A stretch of DNA of 64,000 nucleotides from Ophiura sarsii (Eukaryota; Echinodermata; Ophiuroidea; Amphilepidida; Ophiuridae). Numbering within the stretch: the stretch's first letter is position 1; every line of letters begins with the position of its first letter. The stretch is taken from positions 71,781,062 to 71,845,061 of the forward strand of contig CM069446.1 of the NCBI GenBank assembly GCA_035610835.1. Reading direction: 5' to 3'. Below, one piece after another: positions 25,501-37,500 of the stretch. Both the position numbers and the translations under genes were made by a program. The notes below the pieces were generated by a model. It saw only the letters and a program-made list of their open reading frames with translations. It did not search any database and had not been told where the DNA came from.

Positions 25501-28500
25501 AATCTAGGTATGACACATCCACAACTCACCACTTATTAGACAAAAATGGAGATTTCTCCTTAGTCAAACAAGATAAGCTAGTCAAACAAGATAAGCTAAA
25601 ATGTATTATGTCTCTCTATTGGGATATAATAACATCTCTCTGATTGAATCATCAACTATAAACAAATATACAAGGGTCATTCAATAAGTTCTACCTCCTC
25701 ACTCATAACATCGCTATTATGAATGTCAGCCTCATGACATTTGTCAGGATTATAGCTCTGAATCATAGCTACACATGATTAGTAAATGATGTATGATATC
25801 TGTTTCACTTTTGTTATGATGCGATCAAAGCCAGAGAGAGATTTTGGACAACGGACACGGAAAATTAGTCTAAAGATAGCTACATGTTGTTTTTTTGTTC
25901 TCTCTCCTTATTGTATGATTGGATATAACAGCCCGATTTAAATACTGAAAACAGAAAACAATGGATGATTTCTGAATATAATACTGTATTTTCATGTATA
26001 AATCAGATTGTAGGCAATATCAACCTTTGTAGGCTTGCAAATAGTATAATATCAACTTGAATGTATTGCTACGTCTTTAGCATACCGGAATACTGCTATT
26101 CAGTCAAGTTTTCGTTGTAACAAGTCAAGCCAATCTTATGCCTCGAGTGTTAAATCTTAATATGATAGTCACTTTATGAGTTTTCCTTATATGCAACCTT
26201 TAGAATAGTCAATCAAGTAGTCAATGGTAGACAATAATCTCTTCGAGAGACTTGAAACTATCCATTTAGTCCGGTGTACTGAGGATCTCTTGTTTCTTAT
26301 GACAAGCATGACTTTTTGCAGCGGTTCTCCAGGGTAGGGTTAAAATTAATGGCTGTCCTGGTCTGGTTCTGGCTAATTAGAGAAATTTTACCCCAAGAAA
26401 TCAGTCACTTTATTGTTTTAGATCTGTTCAAGATATATCTGTAATTTAGAACGGTTTTAATTGACCGATAGGTACGTTTTGTTTATTATAAATAGCACTT
26501 GGAAGATATGTTGCTGTTTTTTATCCGTTTCCGTCGCACCAAATTGTTGTTTGGTTTTTACTGCATCTCCAGAAAAGTAAAATCAGTGCTCAGACCATTT
26601 TACTATGGATTTGTAGCTGAGATTCAAAGCTAAAATTGTGGAATATTTCATACGACTGGCTTATATAAAAGTGAAGTTATGAGGTAGGAGGGAGAACTTA
26701 TTGAATGACCCCCGTAGCTTTGACTCCAGCACAGATTGCGTGTACTGTTAAAATAAACTGCATAAAAGGTACATGTAATTTACAAAGACTACAAACATGG
26801 CAGCCTCCACTTATGTCTAGAAAGACCTAAATGGGTAAATGTTCGCCCCCCCCCCCCCCCCCCCCCCCCCCCCAGTCCAGAATCCTTTGTAAGGTAATGT
26901 ACGGCACATTATAGTAAATCTGTACAATGTCTATAAATAACCTTTTTATTTATTTTTCATTGACAGCAAATACCACAAATTACCTCGGGTGCTATTTTGA
27001 TGTACGTTACAATTCGTACTTGCCCCTCGGACTGATAGCGTCTAATGATATGACTATTGGTTTATGTATCAACCACTGCCTGGACTTGGGCGGATCTTCC
27101 GTAAGATACGCTGGGGTACGGTCTTCTGTTGAATGCTCGTGTGGCGATGAAGACGTCGAATTCTCACCATCTGACAAAAGGGATGATGGACAATTAGGAC
27201 AATGCCGATCTCCTTGCGCAGGTGACCAGAGTCAGACGTGTGGAAATTCAGCCTATGCTTTTTACTTCCAAGTGTACGATCGTGAGTTAAATAATTATAA
27301 TGATGTGAAAGGGACATTTTGGGTTTATTTGTTAAATATTCCTATACAAGTCTTATACGAGATAAAATGTCATATTGAAAAGCCATTTTGGAACTATTAC
27401 ACATTAGGATATAAGATTTTCAGCTGATTTACACACGTCCCGGAAGTACGGGAGGGCACTCATGGGGATGTGCCGCCAAATATAGTGTCCATTTTTCACC
27501 CGTCTGGTAAATGAATTAGCGCTTTTCATAGCTATTTTTGGTATGGGTGTCGGCCTATATCCTTATCAATTTCATTTTCACAGAGGTTTTTTCAAAATCT
27601 GTCAAATATGTAGGAAAAATATAAGTCTCTTGTAAAAGTACGATCAATCTACTCGGTTTGCTTTGATATTACATATTGCAAGCACTGTGAAATGCTGTTT
27701 AAATCTAAAAACCACTGTGAAACATTGTAAGAGTGTATATTACATAAAATTCACCAAATAGTATTATTCTAAACTGCTAAGCTATTGCTTTTAGAAATAA
27801 GGCCCACCTCTGACAATTTTGATTCAGTATCAACTTTCCAAAATGGCTGCCAGAATGGATAAGTTGATGTTAAATTACTTAAAACAATGGTTTTGTACCA
27901 TACTATATGTAATACCAATACCTCCAAATTGAATGGGACAGTATTCACTATATCTATGATAAAGCCTAGGGGCTGTATATCTATATAGCTTTGAGTAGTG
28001 TAAAATATCCATATGGCTGCAAAAGGTTATAATAACTGAAAAACAGTATTAGTTCATACCTTGTCACATACAGATACGTTTACTGGGTGGATTAAAATCC
28101 ATATATATAATCTTTTGTTCATATCTAATGTAACACTAACAATAAAACTAATACTGTTTTTCAGTTATTTTAACCTTTTACAGCCATCTTATATATTTTA
28201 GAATACTCAAACTAGATCTACAGCTCTTAGGCTTTATCATAGACATATATTGAATGTTGTCTTATTAGATTTGGGGGTATTGGTATTACATAGTATGGTC
28301 ATTACAATACAAAACAATTGTTTAAGGTCATTTAACATCAACTTAACCACTCTGGAAGCCATTTTGGAAAGTGATACAGAGTCAAAATTGTCACAGAGGT
28401 GGGCCATATATCTAAAAGCAATAGCTTAGCAGTTTTGAACATACTATTTGGTGAATGTGATGTAATATACACTCTTACAATATCTTTTGTGGATTATCAT

Positions 28501-31500
28501 ACAATTATGTAGACTATTTGTACATTTACAGCGACCATTTTGGTGGCCATCTTGGATTTAAAGTATGTTATTACAATGCAAATATACTGGATATGAGTTA
28601 CTAGTGGTCTAATACATACATCCTAATGTTAAAACTATACTTTCATACTTTCATCATACATTTAGTTGATATTATATTTCGACATTTTGTTCAGCCATTT
28701 TGGGACCCATTTTGGGGGCTATTTTGGATTTTTAAGTATGTTAACAAAGCAAAAATACTAGATATGAGTTACTACAGTGCAACAGAGCATACATTTCCAA
28801 AAGTGCATGTTATTGAAATTACGCTCTAATTCAAAAAGTAACATGTAAGACAAGGAGACAATATCATATTATAGAATACAGCTTGGTGATTTAATGTCAT
28901 AGAGAAAAAAAAGGTTTGACCTTATTTGCATATGATTATCATATTATAAAGAAATACATTAGCATTTTGCTTTTTGGAATTTCCAGCAAAAACTATAAAT
29001 GCTATTAACACCAAAGTTACAGGAAATGAAGTTCCCATCATTGCCAACAATACTGTCTGAGAAAAAATTCACATTTATCTTTACTTTTAACAAAAACCCA
29101 CAATCTGTCTTAATTAAGCTTAATTCATGACCAAACTCGTTGAAATTATTAAGTAATACTGTGTATCCAAACCAGACTTGCATGGTATCAAATTAAAGGT
29201 AAATATGTGCTTAAAAGAATGGTCTGAGCAGATAATTCAATATCCCTTTAGTATTTAAATTATCGTCCTCCAAACATTTAGTATATTTAAAAAGAGAAAA
29301 AACCACATGTAACCACTATTTCATACAACTGTACACAGACTTGGCAAAAGTCTATTAATACTTGTGCAGCCATGCACGCAAACAATGGAAGGAATATTCA
29401 AGGACATGCCCATGCTAAAGGGACCAGTGGTTTAAAATTCGCGCTACATGAAATTTGAAATGCAATTCGCCAGTGTGCAGTCATCATTTAATCAGTCAGC
29501 ACGCAGGTATCGCTTTAAATGAGTGGCTTTGCCGATTTCTAACCCACGCAAAGATCGATTTCAGGATGTCAACCTTGCGCTAAAACCTTACGAGAAGTTT
29601 GTTTTCCCTGAATTAATTGAGGTAGGGTTAGCTGGCAGCCATGATGGCGAAGTAGGTGGATTGTTCGTAATTTTCTCTATAATATGATGCCAAATCTGAC
29701 ATAATTGGTCCACAAACAGTGATTTTATCGCTAATTTTAGAATTTAACAACTTTCGTGACTTTGCTTCTTGTATCTATTCACTTGACCGGACTAAAATTC
29801 GTACGATATTTTAAGAGCAATTTCCGTACTAACGGAATCTTAAGCTTTAATTTCATATCAAAAACATTGATGCCCGACTTCTTTTGTGATAAGAAAAACC
29901 GAGTTTGATTTTCACCGATTTTCGGTCAGAAAACGAAACTTACGATCCCCCGTTAGGCCTCGCCAACTTGATTTTTAGTTTCCCGTAACAAGCCCGCGCT
30001 TCATTTTCATGCCCGCGTTTGAATTCATTATTGAAATTTTTGGAAAAAAATACCGTTTTTCCAATGAAAACGTCCGAATTCATGCATTTTGTGTGATGAA
30101 ATTGTGAAATGTTTATTCAGTTTGACCAGAATAGCCTTTCTGTAAAAAAAATATCATATGACATTGTGTAGCGCAGAAGGATCGATTTCGAACCCCGGAC
30201 CTCCCGTTACCAAAGCGAGCCCTTTACCATCTGAGCTATCAAGCAAATCTGAATATAATCGTGAGATTTAAACACTTGATCGACATCCCATCGACGCTAC
30301 GAAATGAATTTAGATCGAGACAAGATTCGAGGAGCTATTTTGTAAGCATTCACTTGACCGGACTAAATAATTTTATAAAATTGTAAGCATGTTTCTAGTT
30401 ACAAAAGACTATGAAAATTATGATACGATGGATAAAATTGATGCCTGATTCTTCAGAAGCGACTTTTTTACCGTGAATTTGGCTTTAGTTTCGTCAAGTT
30501 TTTCTTGAATTCGGGTTTGTCGAATTGCAATAATTTGCACCGAAAATACAACATGTCATGAAGTTCACAGATAATATTAGATAATATTATTTGCATAATA
30601 TGCCTTTTTACTCTACAATTTCATGGCAAATGTGTTTGAAATGTGTGATTATAATCATGAAAAGAGCTCATTTACATCGTGCTATTACGAGGTCAACTAT
30701 GACTGCGAAGCCGTAACGCTACGGGTGAGTACTTCCGGGTCGCTTTGCTGGGTTAGAAAAGGAACGACTTTTCGCGTGGCTGCATACTGACTGTAATGGT
30801 GAATGTTACTTTAGGTGACCGTGTGCTGACATGCATGGGTGTACAAACAGGTATCGTGTTAAAGGCCTGCACTAAGTCTAAATAAAAAAAGAAATGTTTA
30901 AATAGTCAAGGCCATGAAAGGAAGTAGGCAGTAGCTGGTTGGATTAGCGTGTATGGATAATCAAGTATTGGCCAATCTGAAATCAGGTTTAATAAGAAAT
31001 GTAACAATGCTGATAATCATACAAGGACACGAAATAGTACCTTAAAACAAAGCTGTTTTAATTATACATGATACACATACTTAGGATTGAAATGTGCATT
31101 GTTGTACAACAATCAGGAGGCACTATATTTATAATTCAATATTTGGAAATTTATGCTCTGTTGCACTGTAGTGGTCTAATACATACATCCCAGCATTAAA
31201 ACTATATTTTCTATCATACATTTAGGTTGAAATTATCCCATTTTATGGAATTTGACAATTTTGCAGCCACTTTAGGAACCATATTGGGGCCATTTTGGCA
31301 GCCATTTTGAATTTTGAACTATTTTAACAGAGCACAAATACTGGATATGAGTTACTTGTGGTCTAACACATACATCCATCATTAAAAGTGACATGTCATA
31401 TGGGGTCACTAGGGGTCATTGACCTATACAGGGGGAAAATTAAAGACATGCTCCGATTTGAACCAAACTTGTCTCATCTTGTTTGATATGCACAGATTGT

Positions 31501-34500
31501 GTATATTAAGCAGGGAACCACCCCGCTTGTTCGAAACTTTTTGCCAACCTTTGCTGTGTGTTGCACGAGCATTGAGTGCGCCTATCGATACCTACTATCA
31601 GATACCTAACGACAGCCAACATTCACGTGCGAGCACATCTACAGATTTGAAACCAAATTATACAAATTTAGTATGCTCATTATTGCTTTTTTCTTTCGGT
31701 TTGTGTTTTTCTCTCCCCAGTTACATTGCTCAGATGCGAACTACGATTATTCCCGAATGGCGGCGTAACATCTGACTCTGAAGACAACGTTCAAATAAGG
31801 ATGTTTGCCTCGTTCTCATGTAACCCTGGGTACGAATTAATCGGTCAAAATCATTTGCAATGCATCGTGGAAAATTCAAATGTCGCTAAATGGAACGCAC
31901 CACTTCCGGAATGTCAAGAAGGTAGGACGAACCCCCGATGTTGAACCCCCCCCCCCCCCCAATTATTTTCACTATAATATACTCCATTATGAAAACAGCC
32001 TTGGCAACGGAATTCTCAGTGATTGACACAAATTTTCCCGTTGTCACAGAATGATCGCCCCGATGATCGCCCTTTTTTGTGTGTACATGTATATAAAATC
32101 TCTCACCGCATTAGCCCTAGTTTTGAGTCACTGTCCGATCATCACTGTCAATTTAATATTGACGCCCCCCCCCCCCCCCCTCAGGTGGGATGTCTGTTGG
32201 CATGAATGCTATAAACGTTGTTTAAAAACAAGTGCATACAATATAGTATATTTAAAGAATTTACGAAATATAGAGGGGGGGAACAAAAGTTAAGAGTGAG
32301 AGAGGCGGTTTGGAAAACTGATCAGGTCAAATCACCTTTCAACCATCCACATCTCTAAAAAACAATTGTTTGCACCTTCCTTCCTAAATTTTACGATTTT
32401 ATTACTTACACTTTTAGGTGTTATAAGTCGACATTTTCTTTTATTATTTTAGATGTTGCTTAACCTTTTTTTAACTCCATACAAATATACTCCTCGCCTA
32501 CTAAGAACTTTTGAACACTGTCTAAATGCCGAATTAACACTTGTGCAATAAAATTGTAACCACGTGAAATCCAATCACTAAAATATGATTTAATTTCAGA
32601 TCTTATTTTGGAAAAAGTGCCCACTGAACCTATTTCATTTTATTGTAATGTTGTTTGTTATATAGTACCATCTAGTCCAACACCGAGTAAACATACGACT
32701 ACAACTACTAGTCGATCTCCTACAACTACTAGTCGATCTCCTACAACTACTAGTCGATCTCCTACAACTACTAGTCGATCAACAAGGCGGGAGACATCCA
32801 AAATCCTCACCAATCCGGTTCAACAAGATGCCACAACAGGTAGCATATAATTTGTAGCATTTTAGGCTTATATGAATACAATACGGTGCAAGGAACAAGA
32901 GATCGTCCACATAATGTGTTATTTTGAAGATGGTCTGTGGAATCCATGTGCGCGTTGCTTGCAAGGAACAAGATAACATCCATGTAATGTGTTACTTTAT
33001 CCATGTATACGGTTCTTGTTTACGGCGCACGGAAGAGGTTATCACCAATATGTGTTACTTTGGAGATAGTTCGGGCCCCTTTTTTCTGAACTCTAGACAC
33101 CCTCTAAACATGCTCTAGACATGCTCTAAACCGGCTGGAACATCACCTTATGTCGAGGTCATTTAGTGGTGTGTGCCCTAATCCACCCTCTTTCTGGGAT
33201 CTGACACACCGAAACTTAGCTCTATACGTGTTGAAATTCAAAACATCACTCAATGGTTATTTAGTGGTGTGCGCCCTAAATGGAGACAAAACAAAGTGAC
33301 ATGAAAGTAATTTAACAAGACTAGAGCACCCAAATTCAAAACATCACCCAATGACGCGGTTATTATGTGGTGTGCACCCTAAGCCACCCCCCCCCCCCCC
33401 CCCTTTCTGGGATCTAGACACCCCGATGCTCTTGACAGGTTGAAATTCCAAATATCACTCAATGGTGAGGCTATTTAGTCGTGTGCGCCCTTAAAGGAGC
33501 ACTTCTTTAGTGGTGTGCGGCCTAAATCACCTCGCTCTTCTGCACTCTAGACACCCCGAGGCTCTAGACATACTGGAATGAACCAAACATCACCTAATGT
33601 TGAGGATATTTAGTGGTGTGCTCACTTAATGGAGGCAAATCAAAGTGACATGAAAGTGATTCACAAGACAAGATATAACATGCGTTTATTTTAATGGAGA
33701 GTACCCAATTCAAAACATCACTCAACACTGCTCAATTGTTTGATGATAATCAGCATGATGAGAGCGATACGCCAGCTGTCCAAAATCGGGGCTTATTTCT
33801 CGGAACTTTTGCAGGGTTACCTTATAAATGTTGTACTTGTACAATGATCACAAAATATTATGAATTTGAAAATAATGTAAAGTTGAAAAAGCTAATCGCT
33901 TGATAAGCGTAAATCGTCGTTTTGTAACACCCCTTTAACATGTACAAGTGTAGGCCTATTTATTGGTGTGGTATCTTAAGAGGTGTATGATGTGAGATAG
34001 AATCAGCGTCACAGCACTCAATAATAATAGCAATCTGATATCTATTATGAAACTGTTTCTTTGACAGCAAGTTATATCGGATGTTTTTATGACTATTATC
34101 CTGAACCCACACGTGTTCTGGCATTTGGAGGAATTGAAACCAAAGACATGACCATTGGTTTATGTATCAACCACTGCCTGGATCTGGCCAATACTTCTTT
34201 AATGATACGATATGCAGGATTAGAAGCTGGTAATGAATGTTGGTGTGGAGAGGAAGATGCTCAATATTGGCAAAATGGCCAGCGGCATGATGAAGCTTGC
34301 TCAACGCCGTGTGCGGGGGATAACAATCAGACATGTGGGGCATATTTCCATATCCAGGTGTATGATCGTAAGTTGCCTGTTCTTACTTAACCCTAACCCT
34401 ACCAAATACCACAAAAAACCACGACCCAGCCTGTTTCTATAACCCGGCGTGGAAGTTGTTCGATGACATAATGGACCCAGCCAATACTGACGCAATATAC

Positions 34501-37500
34501 TGCGCCAAGTAGCCTTGACATTTATGGCGTGTTGTGGAATTCTTTACCCCGTGTGCCGGAGGTTCGTGGTTCAAATCCGGAAGGGTCACGCTATTGTGGT
34601 GTGGTCGCGGCTATCGTGTTCGCACCGCGGATTTTTTTTTCTGAAAAAAGGAGGAGTAGTGTTAGGGTTAATGATAAAATTTGCCCTGCATGTTTTAAAA
34701 ACCCTGACAAAGACAGAGCATTAATTTGCTTCATTATGCTCATGGACAGAGCTCTAAATAGAAGTCTTTCAAAGAAATTATGGTCAAAACCAGTTTGCCC
34801 ATCAAGCAAGTCAAATAAATTACATTCGTTTTAGATGCCGATATCTCGGAACACGGTGATAAGTGACAAGTTCATGTTTTATTCGTCTTCATTTAGTCGC
34901 CCCAACACCCAGTGTTACCATAGTTACTGCAAGACGTATTAAACACGAAAACACAGGTATATTATTTAGCTTTAAAGTTATATATAATATACGAGGGGTA
35001 TCAAAAAGTTCTTGAAATCACCAAGAAGTGAAGGAGTCAGAAACTTTTTTTCGTTATGTGACCCTTCGGACATCTTTAAAAAGTCACTGTGCAAAGTCAC
35101 ACAGTTTCCCCACTATTTATGACCTGTCCACAGACCGCCATTGTAGAGCTCCTCAGGTTGACCGCCATTGAAACAGCAATAAATAGTTTAAAGTGTTTAC
35201 AGAAAGGGGTCAAAGGTCATTATAAACAAGCTTGGTGACAATAATCTTGTTGGTAACACGGGGGTGTACACAGGTTGACCTCTAAGGACACCTCTAAGGA
35301 CCCCTTCAATGACCAGTGTAATGACCCCTTTGCCTTTCTGTCAACACTTTAAACTATTTATTGCTGTTTGATACCAACTGGCACTGGGATCAACATGCAT
35401 CGAGAGCTCTACAATGGCGGTCCTGTGGACAGGTCATAAATAGTGGGAGAAATGTGTGACTTTGCACAGTGACTTTTTAAAGATGTCGAAGGGTCACATA
35501 ACGAACAAAAAAAGGTTTCTGGCTCCTTCACTTCTGGGTGATTTCAAGAACTTTTCGATACCCCTCGTATGTATTTGACGATAAATCAAGTGATCATGAG
35601 GCCATGGATGGATTACAGGCATGATTCCAACATTACCATTCCTCAAATGGATGGATGGCGATGATTGTTTGCTACAGTATTCGAAACAATGTGTTTAGCA
35701 TCCTTAAACCCCAAGCTACAATACGTAAGTTGGTGCCATTTGTTGTTCATGGTATGTAAGCAGGTAAGCTAAGTCTCCCTTAGTGTAAGGGAGACTACCA
35801 CTGAAGTATTCGAAAAATGTATACCCCCGTCCTACGGCATGAATGAATCTACGGTTTTATTCACGACAAGTGACCTTTTTATGGTGTATTCTTCTTCTTT
35901 AGTAACATACAGGCCTAGTAGTCCAACACTTAGTACAAGCCAATTTACTACTGCAAGACGTATCAAAAACAAAATAACAGGTACGGTACTATATTATTCA
36001 GACGATTATTATTATTATATGATTATGACGATGAAGCAAGTGATACCATGTATGATTCTAACATTACCATTACTGTATTGGGGCATATCCGCATCTGATG
36101 GTATTGTGAGGAACCACATGGGTGGAAAGATCGGTTTTATAAAATACTAGTATTATATATTTTACTATCCTGCTTTTTACAGATTTGAGTCCAGACTCAC
36201 AACCAGTTTTAGTGTGAGTTGGACTCGGCTCGGATTGGGACACAACGTGATTGGATCCGACCCGGGTCGGACTCGAACAAGAAATAACTTGACCTGAAAG
36301 CCTATTCCAGTGGCCGAGTCCAGTTTATTCGGATGAATTGAAATCCGTGGCAATTTCAAAGATGGTTGTAAATTGGTTTAATAAAAACGTTTTTTTACGT
36401 CATAGGTTACATCCTCACGGTCAGAGGCCACGGTCCTTTGTTGAGTTTTTACTTTCAACTACTGCTCTGTTTTTTGTTGCAGGGACAGTTGTTGGTGTTG
36501 CCGTTGGGTCTCTCCTGTTCTTCATCCTGATAGTAGTTCTGCTACTAGGCCTCTACTTTTACAAAACGTAATTATTGTAATTATTTTATTGATGTATCAA
36601 TTAATTATTACTATCGTTGATCGCTATTATAAAGTATATTGTCCGATGATTCAATAGTTTACGGACCGGACGTGGTGGCAGCACATCTAAATATGCGGTT
36701 AAACCGCAGCGAAATGTATCATCTTATTGTTTTCGTCTCGTTAGATATCTTGAATAACGATGTGTGTGAGAGACGCGGTGGTCACTTCAGGGTCACCATT
36801 TTAAAACCTTCGGTTTAATTTCAATTAATATGATTGATACAAGTATGACTTTTGATACCAGCTATGACTTATGGGTTATATCGTGCCACATTTTTTTGCT
36901 GGTTATCCTCGCGTGGGATTTTCACCTATACGTGTGTTGGTTAAGAATTCAACACCGGACTGGTACGTGATAGATCAACTTTGTTGAACCAGGAGCCAAA
37001 TGCTACACTCTTAGAAGGTCAGGATCAAATATGAGACGAAAAGGATCAATTTTGATCCAGAAGCGGTATCACATATGAGCTTACCCTTTCCGGATCAAAG
37101 TGATCCGACAAGCAGGATCAAAAAGTTTGATCCGAAATGGGATCAAATATTTCTGTCAAATGATACTGAAACGGATCAAAATAATGATCCTTAATCGGAT
37201 GTACCTGTAGCTTATGATCCTACTCCAGGATCAAACTGAATCAAAGAAAAAGTGAAAACATAGGGGGTCATCGGGTGACAGATTGTAAAAACAAGCATGC
37301 ATGCAAGGGTCTTTCGGTGACACCGGGCCAAAAAAGGGGGGTATTTTTGATGGAGCCTGGTGTGAAACCTAATATTGATTGAGTGCCCCCACCCCCGGGT
37401 GCACACTGCAGACTATATATCGAGTGCAGTAAGCTTACTACATCGTGTAGGCCTAGTACATCGCAGTGATCGTGACATTTTGTGAGGAGCATTTTGACCG

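Noticed and set aside
34540..34590. tRNA gene near GGTTCGTGGTTCAAATCC
   Set aside because: Only a T-arm-like stretch is present, with no D-arm or anticodon arm in place.
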